Assembly (NCBI GenBank): GCA_902779575.1
Contig: CACZBW010000017.1
Span: 1 to 64,000 of the forward strand
Length of the DNA: 64,000 bases
Direction: 5' to 3'
From: an uncultured Lachnospiraceae bacterium
Lineage (GTDB): Bacteria; Bacillota; Clostridia; Lachnospirales; Lachnospiraceae
In this document: one piece after another, positions 1-8,413 of the stretch
Position numbering within the stretch: the first letter of the stretch is position 1
How the letters are laid out: every line of letters starts with the position of its first letter
Made by a program: the position numbers and the translations under genes
The notes under the pieces: model-generated
What the model saw: the letters and a program-made list of their open reading frames with translations, nothing else
Told to the model about the DNA's origin: nothing
Database searches by the model: none

Positions 1-83
1 AAGACAATGAGGTTGATAGGACAGAGGTGGAAGTGCAGTAATGTACGGAGCTGACTGTTACTAATCGGTCGCACGCTTATCCT
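1..83 (+). rRNA. 23S ribosomal RNA, 3' end (partial)
   Basis: The first ~83 bases match the conserved 3' end of bacterial 23S rRNA, including the GGTTGATAGG and ACTAATCGGTCG segments. The gene starts outside the window. The end is placed at the CTTATCC that corresponds to the usual CTTAACC terminus, so it may be off by a few bases. No 5S rRNA-like sequence follows before the tRNA at 253; the 83-188 stretch looks like trailer or processing sequence. Confidence 0.93.
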
Positions 84-188
84 TGATATCGGTTCAGGGA
101 ACGGATGAATGTCTGGATAAAAGATTTTGTATGCGGTTTTCAGGGTATGGTAAGGACTTGCAGAGCATATAATCCCGAAAATTTGTAT

Positions 189-217
189 TTGACAGATAGG
201 GGTATACGTGGTATAGT
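189..217 (+). promoter_or_regulatory. Sigma-A-type promoter for tRNA-Leu
   Basis: TTGACA at 189-194 and TATAGT at 212-217 are separated by exactly 17 bases, giving a predicted start about 30 bases before the tRNA. This suggests the tRNA can be transcribed independently of the rRNA operon upstream. Confidence 0.75.
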
Positions 218-252
218 ATGCGATGTGAGTTGCAAAACCCACCTGGTTATTC

Positions 253-337
253 GCGGAAGTGGCGGAATTGGCAGACGCGCAGGCTTCAGGTGCCTGTGAT
301 CGTTCAGGTCATGTGGGTTCAAGTCCCATCTTCCGCA
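253..337 (+). tRNA. tRNA-Leu (anticodon CAG)
   Basis: The acceptor arms GCGGAAG and CTTCCGC pair fully. The anticodon stem CAGGC/GCCTG encloses the loop TTCAGGT (anticodon CAG, reads CUG). A long variable arm, typical of class II tRNAs, precedes the T-arm GTGGGTTCAAGTCCCAT. The discriminator base is A at 337, and CCA is not encoded. Confidence 0.96.
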
Positions 338-340
338 GAA

Positions 341-370
341 AAGCTTTCTGAGAGATCAGAAAGCTTTTTC
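341..370 (+). terminator. Rho-independent terminator after tRNA-Leu
   Basis: An 11-bp perfect stem, AAGCTTTCTGA with TCAGAAAGCTT, encloses a GAGA loop and runs straight into TTTTCTTTTT. It lies 3 bases after the tRNA. Confidence 0.88.
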
Positions 371-448
371 TTTTTGGACGTATATACCGCAGTGAAGTTC
401 TTCCGGACGGAAAGGAATTATGTTCGCGAGGATAGGAGGAGACCGAGC

Positions 449-1717
449 ATGTCCCGACAGGATATCGATTCATACAGGGAAAGGGTAACACGCGGGCCAA
501 ACTGGAAAAAGATTGTGGCGATTATATTCTGTCTGCTGCTCGCGGTTGTCGCGGCCGGCAGTTTTGCCATCTATTTCTACGGACACAGCCTGATCAGCCT
601 TGCCAACTTTGTATCAGATGAAGATGTCATGCAGGTTGAGACGCTTCCGGAGGCTGCTTATGAGGAGACGGAAGCCATCCTCGAGGGAACCGTAGTCAAC
701 GAATCGGAGCTTGACAATATTCATCTTCAGATGAGTAAAACCGGATCCCTGGATACGATTCTCAACAAAGACGTTTACAATATCGTCCTTGCGGGTGTTG
801 ACCGCCGCGACAAGTCCTGGAACGGCAATGCGGACAGTGTGATGCTGGTTTCAATCAACGCAGAGAAGAAGAGGGTCAGTATTATTTCTCTGATGCGCGA
901 TACTTATGTCAATGTGGCAGGTCACGGCTACATGAAACTGAATGCGTCCTATGCCTATGGAGCAGGACCGCTGCTGGCGAAGACCATTAAAGAGAACTTC
1001 AGGATCGATGTGGACCGCTACGGAGCCGTCGATTTCGAGGACATGGTGAAGATCGTCGACGCGCTGGGAGGCGTGGAGCTCACACTCACGGACGAAGAGG
1101 TCGAGGTGGCCAACGGCTACATGATGGACATGTGCAATACCATGGAGATTCCTTACGAGGAACATCTCCTTCCCGGCTGGGGAACCTATATGTGTGATGG
1201 AATCCAGGCCGTTGCGTATGCCAGAAACCGTTTTGTCGGGAACTCGGACTACTCCAGGACACAGCGTCAGCGTTATGTCATTTCCCAGATGGTCGACCGG
1301 ATCAAAACCCTCAGTTCCGCGGAACTGATCAGTTTTGTGATTAAGGTGCTTCCGCTGATCACCCACAATATCCCGGAGGAAGAGATCTGGGATCTGGTCG
1401 GCGATGCGCCGAAGCTGCTCACTTACTCTTTTGTAACGGACCGTGTGCCCTATGACGGCATGTATGATATCATTACTGTTGACAGCCAGGGAATGCTGGT
1501 TCCCGAGTGGGATGAAACGATCCGTCAGATGCAGAATACCATCTATGGCGATGGAACAGTAAGCGGCAACGCGGATAATGACTCTGATTTTGTGGAAGAA
1601 CAGAGCACGCAGCTGACCGATGAATATATGAAGATGACCGGAGGAACCGGAGTGTTGTTCCCGGACGGATACGGTACATCCAAATACAGCGACAGTGAAG
1701 CGGCTGTGAACAGCTGA
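449..1717 (+). CDS. LytR-CpsA-Psr (LCP) family wall-polymer ligase
   Basis: 422-residue protein anchored by one N-terminal transmembrane segment (about residues 20-44), with the rest outside the membrane. LCP enzymes transfer undecaprenyl-linked glycopolymers such as teichoic acids or capsule onto peptidoglycan. The LCP core begins near residue 111. GVDRR (116-120), DSVML, SLMRDTYV and KLNASYAYG are family motifs, and the later YARNR...DYSRTQRQR stretch holds the arginines that contact the pyrophosphate in known LCP proteins. The ATG at 449 is chosen because GGAGGA lies 8 bases upstream; the frame stays open back to 218, but that part overlaps the tRNA. It is flanked by terminators and probably monocistronic. 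Which polymer it attaches cannot be told from the sequence. Confidence 0.92.
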   Translation: MSRQDIDSYRERVTRGPNWKKIVAIIFCLLLAVVAAGSFAIYFYGHSLISLANFVSDEDVMQVETLPEAAYEETEAILEGTVVNESELDNIHLQMSKTGSLDTILNKDVYNIVLAGVDRRDKSWNGNADSVMLVSINAEKKRVSIISLMRDTYVNVAGHGYMKLNASYAYGAGPLLAKTIKENFRIDVDRYGAVDFEDMVKIVDALGGVELTLTDEEVEVANGYMMDMCNTMEIPYEEHLLPGWGTYMCDGIQAVAYARNRFVGNSDYSRTQRQRYVISQMVDRIKTLSSAELISFVIKVLPLITHNIPEEEIWDLVGDAPKLLTYSFVTDRVPYDGMYDIITVDSQGMLVPEWDETIRQMQNTIYGDGTVSGNADNDSDFVEEQSTQLTDEYMKMTGGTGVLFPDGYGTSKYSDSEAAVNS

Positions 1718-1740
1718 GCTGCCGGGATCTAAAGAATAAG

Positions 1741-1788
1741 AAAAAGTTTCCGCATCCGCAGAAAACTGCGAATGCGGAAACTTTTTTT
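1741..1788. terminator. Bidirectional terminator between LCP gene and asnA
   Basis: A-rich left arm AAAAAGTTTCCGCAT pairs with ATGCGGAAACTTTTT; a nested CGCAG/CTGCG stem closes an AAAA loop. Poly-A on the left and poly-T on the right let it act on both strands, as suits the convergent genes. Confidence 0.9.
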
Positions 1789-1891
1789 GATCAGAAGGCT
1801 GCTGTTCCCTGGCCGTCCGGGGATAAACAGGAGGCCTGCAGGTAAACAGCCGGTTCATCGCCGGATAACAGCTGCGGAGCGAGAATCGCAC

Positions 1892-2905
1892 TTACAGAAG
1901 CGGAATGCCGGCTTTTGCGCAGATTTGTTTTGTCTCCGCGTCCCAGACGCTCGCCTGAACCTCGCCGATATGGGCGGATCCCAGAATGAGCATGCAGAGT
2001 CTGCTCTGTCCGATACCGCCTCCGATGGTATAGGGCAGCTCGCCCGCAAGGAGCGCTTTGTGGAAGGGCAGTGCGCGCCGGTCATCGGCGCCGGCTTCGT
2101 GCAGCTGGCTGTCAAGACTTTCAGGACTTACACGGATTCCCATACTGGACAGCTCATAGCTGATATTCAGCGTATTATTCCAGAACAGAATATCACCGTT
2201 CAGGTCCCAGTCGTCATAGTCCGGCGCTCTCCCGTCATGGGGCTTTCCGGAGCGGAGCTTCTTTCCGATCTGCATAAGGAAGGTGGTTCCGTTTTCTTTC
2301 ACAAAACGGTTTTCCCTCTCCTTCGGGGTAAGATCGGGATACAGATCTTCCAGCTCCTGGGAACTGATAAAAGTAACTTCCGGCGTATGGAGCGGGAGCT
2401 CATACAGGGCCGGGAACTGCGCGTGCAGATTCATCTCGCAGGCACAGACGGCTGATACGATGGCACGTACAGTCTGCTTCAGATAGTCGATGGTGCGGTC
2501 TTCCCTGCGAATCACCTTTTCCCAGTCCCACTGGTCGACGTAGATCGAATGCAGATTGTCCAGCTCTTCATCCCTCCGGATCGCGTTCATATCCGTATAG
2601 AGTCCTTTGCCCACGTGGAAATTGTAGTCCTTCAGGGCCTGGCGCTTCCATTTTGCCAGAGACTGTACGACCTGAGCCTCGGTTCCGGTATCCTTGATGT
2701 CAAAAGTGACCTTTCGCTCATATCCGTTCAGATCGTCGTTCAGACCCGTGGAAGCTTCCAGGAAGAGAGGCGCGGAGACCCGGTGGAGCTGAAGGGTCGC
2801 GGCAAGTGTGTCAGCGAACTGTCTTTTGATGGTTCCGATCGCCTTCTGCGTATCGTACATGGACAGAAGCGGACGGTATCCGTCGGGAATGATTGTGTGG
2901 CTCAT
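1892..2905 (-). CDS. asnA: Aspartate--ammonia ligase (asparagine synthetase A)
   Basis: 337 residues, normal for AsnA, which makes asparagine from aspartate, ammonia and ATP in the cytoplasm and is related to class II aminoacyl-tRNA synthetases. Visible family features are the N-terminal DTQKAIGTIKRQF segment, the SAPLFLEASTGLNDDLNG block, YVDQWDWEKV in the middle, and near the C-terminus GGGIGQSRLCML, which corresponds to the class II motif-3 arginine region. The ATG at 2905 has AGAGG 9 bases upstream. It is transcribed toward the bidirectional terminator and appears to stand alone. No T-box sequence was found in the ~260 bases upstream, which instead hold a repeat element, so control by tRNA-Asn is not indicated. 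Confidence 0.96.
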   Translation of the reverse strand: MSHTIIPDGYRPLLSMYDTQKAIGTIKRQFADTLAATLQLHRVSAPLFLEASTGLNDDLNGYERKVTFDIKDTGTEAQVVQSLAKWKRQALKDYNFHVGKGLYTDMNAIRRDEELDNLHSIYVDQWDWEKVIRREDRTIDYLKQTVRAIVSAVCACEMNLHAQFPALYELPLHTPEVTFISSQELEDLYPDLTPKERENRFVKENGTTFLMQIGKKLRSGKPHDGRAPDYDDWDLNGDILFWNNTLNISYELSSMGIRVSPESLDSQLHEAGADDRRALPFHKALLAGELPYTIGGGIGQSRLCMLILGSAHIGEVQASVWDAETKQICAKAGIPLL

Positions 2906-2937
2906 TGTGTAAAACCTCTTTTCTTGCTAAAATACAA

Positions 2938-3120
2938 ATTCAGGAACGGCTTCCTCGTTGACCGCGGCGCTGCAGGTCCGGCGGACTTCCGGCCGGCGCT
3001 TTTGTCTGAGGATGTGTGCGAAGTTCCTGCTTCGCAGGCTTTATTTGAAATCAGAACCTGCTTCTTACATGTGAATACGACGAATCAGAACCTGATTTCA
3101 AACTGGCCGTGGACAGCAAA
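2938..3120. repeat. MITE-like palindromic element, copy A
   Basis: From about 3015 to 3120 this is closely similar to 9378-9483 (copy B): both carry CCTGCTTCGCAGG, CTGCTTCTTAC and ACGACGAATCAGAA in the same order. Within it TTTGAAATCAG and CTGATTTCAAA form inverted arms around a ~35-base loop. The right end GGCCGTGGACAGC corresponds to the TIR of copy B. The left boundary (around CAGGAACGGCTTCC) is less certain because the left half has diverged. No open frame of note is inside; it lies between asnA and holA. Confidence 0.7.
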
Positions 3121-3165
3121 TCTTAACGCCAAGATTATCACATAAAAAGGCTGGATTGTAAAGCG

Positions 3166-4203
3166 ATGGCACAGAGCAGAAAAAAGAATGAAAGCGCTTC
3201 ATACCGTGATTTTCTGAACCAGCTGAAGGAAAGGGACTTCTGCAGAGTCTATCTTTTTTTCGGAGAGGAATCTTACCTGCTTGAGCAGTATAAGAAGGAA
3301 CTTACAGCGGCCCTCATCGCGGAGGGGGATACCATGAATCTGAATATCCACAGAGAAGGGAAGATTTCTGCCGGCCAGCTGAAGGATGAAGCCATGTCCA
3401 TGCCTTTTTTTGCGGATTATCGTCTTATTCTGGCGGAGAATACAGGCCTGTTTGCCCCGGGAGCGGATGAGGAGCAGGTTGAAAGAATGGTTTCATTTCT
3501 TCCGGAGATTCCTCCCACTACCGTTCTTCTTTTTACAGAACTGCAGACTGATAAGCGGAGCCGGATGTACAAGGCGGTTAATAAAAACGGTCTGGCGGTG
3601 GAATTTAAGCATCCGGATCCGGATACTTTAAGAAAGTGGATTCTGGGACGTTTCCGCCGGGAGAATGTCAGCATTACGGGTACAGCGCTGGAGCGTCTCC
3701 TGGAGCTGACCGGGGATGATATGGTGCGCATCAGCTCCGAGACGGAGAAACTGGCCGCCTATGCCGGGGAGGGCGGCGGAATAAAGATCAGGGATGTGGA
3801 ATGTCTGGTAAGCGCAAGGCTTGAGGACCGCGTTTTTGAGATGATTGAAGCTGTGACCTGCAGAGAGCGGGGAAAGGCGCTGAGCCTGTACGATGACCTG
3901 CTTCGGCTGAAGGTGAGGCCGGAGCGGATTCTTGCCCTGATCAGCCGGCAGTTCAATCTTCTGATGATCGCGAAAAACATGATGGAGCTGAACCGCGGCC
4001 TTCCGCAGATGCAGGAGGCGCTGGGACTGAAATTTCCCGGACTGGTGAAGAAGTATACCGATCAGGCCGGAGGACTCAGCGTTCAGGAGATCCGGCAGGC
4101 GGTGGAAGACAGCGCCCGGACGGAGGAGGAGATTAAGACAGGAAAAATCGACGGGGAACTGGGCGTAGAGCTTCTGCTGGTGAAATACAGCGCTCCGCGC
4201 TGA
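3166..4203 (+). CDS. holA: DNA polymerase III subunit delta
   Basis: 345 residues, the usual length of HolA, the clamp-loader subunit that opens the sliding clamp. Family features are the N-terminal VYLFFGEESYLLEQYKKEL block near residue 28, the mid-protein LLFTELQTDKRSRMYKAV stretch, then the lid-like helical region with LTGDDMVRISSETEKL, and the C-terminal collar domain with RILALISRQFNLLM near residue 250. The first ATG at 3166 has only a weak GGATTG upstream. It ends in a terminator shared with rpsT on the other strand. The holA/rpsT convergent pair just ahead of lepA-hemW-hrcA is a common Firmicutes arrangement, which supports the call. Confidence 0.94.
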   Translation: MAQSRKKNESASYRDFLNQLKERDFCRVYLFFGEESYLLEQYKKELTAALIAEGDTMNLNIHREGKISAGQLKDEAMSMPFFADYRLILAENTGLFAPGADEEQVERMVSFLPEIPPTTVLLFTELQTDKRSRMYKAVNKNGLAVEFKHPDPDTLRKWILGRFRRENVSITGTALERLLELTGDDMVRISSETEKLAAYAGEGGGIKIRDVECLVSARLEDRVFEMIEAVTCRERGKALSLYDDLLRLKVRPERILALISRQFNLLMIAKNMMELNRGLPQMQEALGLKFPGLVKKYTDQAGGLSVQEIRQAVEDSARTEEEIKTGKIDGELGVELLLVKYSAPR

Positions 4204-4212
4204 AGCATAAAA

Positions 4213-4243
4213 AAGCACCGGGATGACGGTCCGGTGCTCTTTT
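4213..4243. terminator. Bidirectional terminator between holA and rpsT
   Basis: AGCACCGG (4214-4221) pairs with CCGGTGCT (4231-4238), preceded by an A run and followed by CTTTTGT, so it can serve both convergent genes. Confidence 0.85.
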
Positions 4244-4272
4244 GTGTTTATTCCATGTATGGTACGCTTAGA

Positions 4273-4536
4273 TTACTGAACGCTGTTGACAGCCTTAGCA
4301 AGACGGGAAACCTTGCGGGAAGCGGTATTCTTCTTGAGGACACCCTTCTTCATGGCTTTGTCGATTACAGAAGTAGCATTCAGAAGCGCCTTTGCAGCTG
4401 CATCCTTGTCGCCTGCCTCGATCGCTGCCGTAACTTTCTTGACAGCGGTCTTGACGCCGGACTTGATGGCTTTGTTTCTTTCATTTCTGACCTTGCTCAC
4501 CAGAACACGCTTCTTAGCGGATTTGATATTTGCCAA
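4273..4536 (-). CDS. rpsT: 30S ribosomal protein S20
   Basis: 87-residue basic helical protein that binds the 5' domain of 16S rRNA. The N-terminus MANIKSAKKR and the internal NKAIKSG, KKGVLKKNTASRKVSRL stretches are diagnostic. The start is taken as the TTG at 4536-4534 because it gives the canonical MANIKSAKKR N-terminus and has GGAGG 8 bases upstream. The GTG three codons earlier (4545) gives a longer protein but lies too close to the ribosome binding site. A UUG start is also known for E. coli rpsT, where it is linked to self-control of translation. Confidence 0.95.
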   Translation of the reverse strand: MANIKSAKKRVLVSKVRNERNKAIKSGVKTAVKKVTAAIEAGDKDAAAKALLNATSVIDKAMKKGVLKKNTASRKVSRLAKAVNSVQ

Positions 4537-4636
4537 AACGTACACCTCCAGACATATTCATAGTTTTATCAACTCTATATAATGAAGCGCGTGTCTGAAA
4601 TACGGACACGGACGTTTCAGGCACACATACGAAAGT

Positions 4637-4665
4637 ATTCTAATCCGGCAAAGAGAAAAAGTCAA
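4637..4665 (-). promoter_or_regulatory. Promoter of rpsT
   Basis: On the minus strand TTGACT (4665-4660) and TAGAAT (4642-4637) are 17 bases apart, about 100 bases before the start codon. The opposite strand from 4675 has a possible TTGCTT/TAAACT pair for lepA, which is much weaker. The rest of 4666-4892 holds no gene or clear structure. Confidence 0.7.
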
Positions 4666-4892
4666 CATGAAAACTTGCTTATTTCATGGCAATACGTTAA
4701 ACTGATTGCGGTCTGCGGCCTGCCGCGCGCAGAACGGTGAACAGCAGATGACTGCGGTTTACGGTCTCCGGCAGGATTGAAAAGTATGACCGGCATTGTA
4801 GACAAAGGGGCGCACAGCAGGATATGGAAGCTGAAGCTGCCGCGCACCGGGCGCAGTGCTGCCGGTGCGGAACTGATTTAGGAGGAACGAGT

Positions 4893-6707
4893 TTGGCTGG
4901 GATTGAGGAAAGCAGGATCCGCAATTTCTGCATTATCGCGCATATTGACCACGGGAAGTCGACGCTGGCGGACCGGATCATCGAACAGACAGGTCTGCTT
5001 ACCAGCAGGGAGATGCAGAACCAGATCCTTGACAATATGGATATAGAACGGGAGAGAGGCATCACAATCAAGTCTCAGACCGTACGGATTATTTACCACA
5101 GCAGAAGCGGGGAGGAATATGTCTTCAACCTGATCGATACCCCGGGTCATGTGGATTTTAATTATGAAGTCTCCAGATCGCTCGCCGCCTGTGACGGGGC
5201 GGTACTTGTGGTGGACGCGGCCCAGGGGATTGAGGCCCAGACTCTGGGCAATGTCTACCTGGCTCTGGACCATGATCTGGAGATTCTCCCGGTGATCAAC
5301 AAGATCGATCTTCCCAGCGCGGATCCGGACAAGGTTGCCGCGGAGATCGAGGACGTGATCGGTCTGGACTGCGAAGACTGCCCGCGGATTTCCGCGAAGA
5401 CCGGCGAGAATGTGGAGGCCGTGCTGGAACAGATCTGCTCGAAACTTCCGGCACCGGCGGGAAGTTCCGACGAACCGCTCAAAGCCCTTATTTTCGACTC
5501 TCTTTACGATCCCTACAGAGGCGTCATCGTCTTCGTCCGGATTTTCGACGGGGTCCTGAAGAAGGGGATGAAGGTCCGCATGATGGCGAAACAGACGGAA
5601 GCCGAGGTGGTTGAAGTCGGATATTTCGGCCCCGGACAGTTTATTCCCTGCGAGAGCCTGGAAGCGGGAATGGTCGGATATTTTACGGCATTTCTGAAGA
5701 ATGTAAATGATACCCGCGTCGGCGATACGGTGACAGACGCGCAGCGCCCCTGCGCCGAGGCCCTTCCCGGTTATAAGAATCCGCTTCCGATGGTTTACTG
5801 CGGCCTGTATCCGGCCGACAGCGCCCGCTATCAGGACCTGAGGGACGCGCTGGAAAAGCTTCAGCTCAACGACGCATCCCTGCAGTTCGAGCCGGAGACG
5901 TCCGCCGCGCTCGGGTTCGGCTTCCGCTGCGGATTTCTCGGCCTGCTCCATCTGGAGATCATCCAGGAGCGGCTGGAGCGGGAGTATAATCTCGACCTGG
6001 TCACGACGGCACCGGGGGTTATCTACAAGGTACATAAAACGAACGGGGAAGTGATCGACCTGACGAATCCGTCCAACCTTCCGGATCCTTCTGAGATTGA
6101 ATATATGGAAGAACCGATGGTTTCGGCCGAGATCATGGTGACCACCGAATACATCGGTCCCATCATGCAGCTGTGCCAGGAAAGGCGCGGGATTTATCAG
6201 GAGACAGAATATATCGAGTCGGACAGGGCTGTTCTCCGCTACGAGATGCCTCTGAACGAGATTATCTATGACTTTTTTGACGCGCTCAAGTCCCGGTCGC
6301 GCGGCTATGCGTCCTTTGACTATGAGCTGAAGGAGTATGTACGGTCTGAACTCTGCAAGCTGGATATCCTGGTCAACAGGGAACAGGTGGACGCGCTTTC
6401 CTTCATTGTATTTGAAGGAAACGCCTACGAGCGCGGGCGCCGCATGTGCGAAAAGCTGAAGCAGGAGATCCCGAGGCAGCTGTTTGATATCCCGATCCAG
6501 GCGGCCGTAAACGGCAGGATTATCGCCCGTGAGACGGTTAAGGCGCTGCGCAAGGACGTTCTGGCCAAGTGCTACGGCGGCGACATTACCCGAAAGAAGA
6601 AACTGCTGGAAAAGCAGAAGGAAGGCAAGAAGCGCATGCGCCAGGTCGGCTCCGTGGAGATTCCGCAGAAGGCGTTCATGAGTGTGCTGAAGCTGGACGA
6701 GGAATGA
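4893..6707 (+). CDS. lepA: Elongation factor 4 (LepA), ribosome-associated GTPase
   Basis: 604 residues, the family norm. LepA is a translational GTPase that acts on paused or back-translocated ribosomes and in 30S assembly. The G1 loop AHIDHGKST is at residues 16-24, then [12 protein letters not shown] (switch I), DTPGHVDF (G3) and [10 protein letters not shown] (G4). The C-terminal end [21 protein letters not shown] is the LepA-specific tail. The start is a TTG at 4893, with GGAGGA 6 bases upstream and the family's N-terminus right after. The frame continues to an ATG at 4824, but the extra 23 residues are not family-like. It is followed by a terminator and then hemW. Confidence 0.96.
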   Translation: MAGIEESRIRNFCIIAHIDHGKSTLADRIIEQTGLLTSREMQNQILDNMDIERERGITIKSQTVRIIYHSRSGEEYVFNLIDTPGHVDFNYEVSRSLAACDGAVLVVDAAQGIEAQTLGNVYLALDHDLEILPVINKIDLPSADPDKVAAEIEDVIGLDCEDCPRISAKTGENVEAVLEQICSKLPAPAGSSDEPLKALIFDSLYDPYRGVIVFVRIFDGVLKKGMKVRMMAKQTEAEVVEVGYFGPGQFIPCESLEAGMVGYFTAFLKNVNDTRVGDTVTDAQRPCAEALPGYKNPLPMVYCGLYPADSARYQDLRDALEKLQLNDASLQFEPETSAALGFGFRCGFLGLLHLEIIQERLEREYNLDLVTTAPGVIYKVHKTNGEVIDLTNPSNLPDPSEIEYMEEPMVSAEIMVTTEYIGPIMQLCQERRGIYQETEYIESDRAVLRYEMPLNEIIYDFFDALKSRSRGYASFDYELKEYVRSELCKLDILVNREQVDALSFIVFEGNAYERGRRMCEKLKQEIPRQLFDIPIQAAVNGRIIARETVKALRKDVLAKCYGGDITRKKKLLEKQKEGKKRMRQVGSVEIPQKAFMSVLKLDEE

Positions 6708-6726
6708 CAGACTGGCAGCTGAAAAG

Positions 6727-6757
6727 ATCCGGCACTGTTTGAGCGGTGCCGGATTTT
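6727..6757 (+). terminator. Terminator after lepA
   Basis: ATCCGGCAC (6727-6735) and GTGCCGGAT (6746-6754) form a 9-bp perfect stem with a 10-base loop, then TTTC. The short T run suggests partial termination, so hemW may still be read from lepA. Confidence 0.72.
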
Positions 6758-6784
6758 CTGCTTTTTCAGAGAGGAGGAACGCGT

Positions 6785-8122
6785 ATGGAAGCCTGTGTGC
6801 CTTTTCAGATCTATATTCATATTCCGTTCTGCGTCAGAAAATGCAATTACTGTGATTTCCTGTCCTTTCCTGCGGAAAAAGAGGTTCAGGAACAGTACTT
6901 TGACAGTCTGAGGCAGGAGATTCTCAGCTTTGAAGATACGGAAGGCAGGGAGGTCGTCTCCGTCTTTTTCGGGGGCGGGACGCCTTCTCTTCCGGATCCG
7001 GCCCTGATCATTTCGACACTGGACCTGATCCGTTCCGGATTCCGGATGGCCCCGGACGCCGAGATCACGCTGGAATGCAATCCGGGGACGCTCTCGCCGG
7101 GAAATTCCTCCGGCGGAGAGGCAGAGCCGGATCCGGATTCCGGCGATAAGCTGGTCCGTTACAGAAGGGCGGGGATCAACCGCCTGAGTCTGGGACTGCA
7201 GTCCGCGGACAACGGTCTTCTCAGAACCCTGGGCCGGATCCACAGCTTTGAACAGTTTGAGCGGGAGTACCGGAAGGCCAGGCAGGCAGGATTTGACAAT
7301 ATCAGTGTTGATCTGATGTACGGGCTGCCCGGCCAGACGCTTCAGATCTGGGATGAGACCCTGGACAGGGTGCTGGCTCTGGACAACGGGACAGGTCAGG
7401 AGAAGACAGCCGGCGGGGAAAGGCCTGCCGGGCCTACGGGTAAAGCGGCCGGCGGGGAAAGGCCTTCCCGGGCCGGGGAGAAAGCAGCCGGCAGCATAAG
7501 GACACGGAGGACCGGCCCGGAGCATATTTCCGCCTACAGCCTTATTATAGAAGAAGGAACTCCGTTCTATGAGCGCTACCGCGAAGATGCGCAGCTGAAA
7601 AGTATGGGGGAAAAACCGCTGTTTCTACCGTCTGAGGAGGAAGAGGGGAAGATGCTGCGTGACCTGAAAGAGAAGCTTCATTCCGCAGGCATGCACCGCT
7701 ATGAAATATCCAATTACGCACTGGACGGTTACGAGAGCAGGCACAACAGCGGCTACTGGCTCCGGCGCCAGTATGCCGGTTTCGGTCTGGGCGCCTCCAG
7801 CCAGATCGGCTCCGTGCGCTATAAAAATACGGATGACCTCAGCCGGTATCTTGCGGGCGACTTCTCCAAACGGGAGATGTTCGTCCTGTCCAAAGACAAT
7901 GAGATTGAGGAAACCATGTTCCTCGGTCTCAGGATGACGCGGGGAGTGGATCTAGAGGATTTTGAAAGAAAATTCCGGGTAAGCGCGCTTACAGTCTATG
8001 CGGAACAGATCCCGCGGCTTCAGGAGAGCGGACTGATTGAGCTGAAAGACGGAAGGCTCTTCCTTACGGAGAGGGGAACCGATGTAAGCAACCTTGTGAT
8101 GGCCGAGTTTCTTCTGGACTGA
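6785..8122 (+). CDS. hemW: HemW-type radical SAM protein (HemN-like), with tandem-repeat insert
   Basis: 445 residues, whereas HemW relatives are usually about 380. The radical SAM cluster motif is C16-x3-C20-x2-C23 in FCVRKCNYC, followed by FFGGGTPSL and DLMYGLPGQT. The family was long annotated as oxygen-independent coproporphyrinogen oxidase; HemW members have been described as haem chaperones and lack HemN's extra cysteine, and the lepA-hemW-hrcA order is typical for HemW. The excess length is a ~50-residue Gly/Ala/Arg/Lys/Glu-rich insert between LDRVLALDN and GPEHISAYSLI, made partly of 13-residue repeats. It sits between two barrel strands where other members have a short loop. The ATG at 6785 has GAGGAGG upstream. 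Confidence 0.92.
   Translation: MEACVPFQIYIHIPFCVRKCNYCDFLSFPAEKEVQEQYFDSLRQEILSFEDTEGREVVSVFFGGGTPSLPDPALIISTLDLIRSGFRMAPDAEITLECNPGTLSPGNSSGGEAEPDPDSGDKLVRYRRAGINRLSLGLQSADNGLLRTLGRIHSFEQFEREYRKARQAGFDNISVDLMYGLPGQTLQIWDETLDRVLALDNGTGQEKTAGGERPAGPTGKAAGGERPSRAGEKAAGSIRTRRTGPEHISAYSLIIEEGTPFYERYREDAQLKSMGEKPLFLPSEEEEGKMLRDLKEKLHSAGMHRYEISNYALDGYESRHNSGYWLRRQYAGFGLGASSQIGSVRYKNTDDLSRYLAGDFSKREMFVLSKDNEIEETMFLGLRMTRGVDLEDFERKFRVSALTVYAEQIPRLQESGLIELKDGRLFLTERGTDVSNLVMAEFLLD
7407..7484. repeat. 39-bp tandem duplication inside hemW
   Basis: Two head-to-tail 39-bp units (7407-7445 and 7446-7484), differing at about a quarter of positions, and the first bases of a third (CAGCCGGCAG at 7485). Each encodes 13 residues of the form AGGERPxxxxxKA. 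The reading frame is kept because 39 is a multiple of three. Confidence 0.85.
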
Positions 8123-8131
8123 GCAGTGTAA

Positions 8132-8311
8132 GCGTTCTGGTCATGTCCGGGTTTCATCCGGACCGGGAAGGAGCAGGCCTTCTGGTCAGATCCTGTTTTC
8201 TCCCGGACTGGGAAAGAGCAGGCGTCCTGGTCATATCCGGGTTTCATCCGGACCGGGAAGGAGCAGGCCTTCTGGCCGGATCTGCTTTCTCCCGGACTGA
8301 GAAAGAAAAAG
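8132..8311. repeat. Four 45-bp tandem units (90-bp higher-order pair)
   Basis: Starting 10 bases after hemW stops, four 45-bp blocks begin at 8132, 8177, 8222 and 8267. Blocks 1 and 3 are nearly identical (GCGTYCTGGTCATRTCCGG start), as are blocks 2 and 4 (GCCTTCTGG start), so the order is A-B-A'-B'. All share a CCGGAC/CCCGGACTG core followed by GGAAGGAGCAG or a variant. Both strands are open across most of the array, but no ribosome binding site supports translation. Confidence 0.88.
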
Positions 8312-8320
8312 CTCCGGGGA

Positions 8321-8348
8321 TTGCATTTCTGGCCTTTTATGATAGAAT
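8321..8348 (+). promoter_or_regulatory. Promoter of the SGNH hydrolase gene
   Basis: TTGCAT (8321-8326) and TAGAAT (8343-8348) with a 16-base spacer, about 60 bases before the start codon and directly after the tandem array. Confidence 0.55.
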
Positions 8349-8413
8349 GATCTCAATAAAAACGATGTTGATCGATATGATTCGGTTTTTGTCTGCTGCA
8401 GCGGGGAAGGAGT

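Noticed and set aside
218-448. Longer LCP protein start at 218
   Set aside because: It would translate through tRNA-Leu and a terminator; the ATG at 449 has a strong binding site and begins the family-like N-terminus.
4824-4892. Longer LepA start at ATG 4824
   Set aside because: The added residues are not LepA-like and the GGAGGA site belongs to the TTG at 4893.
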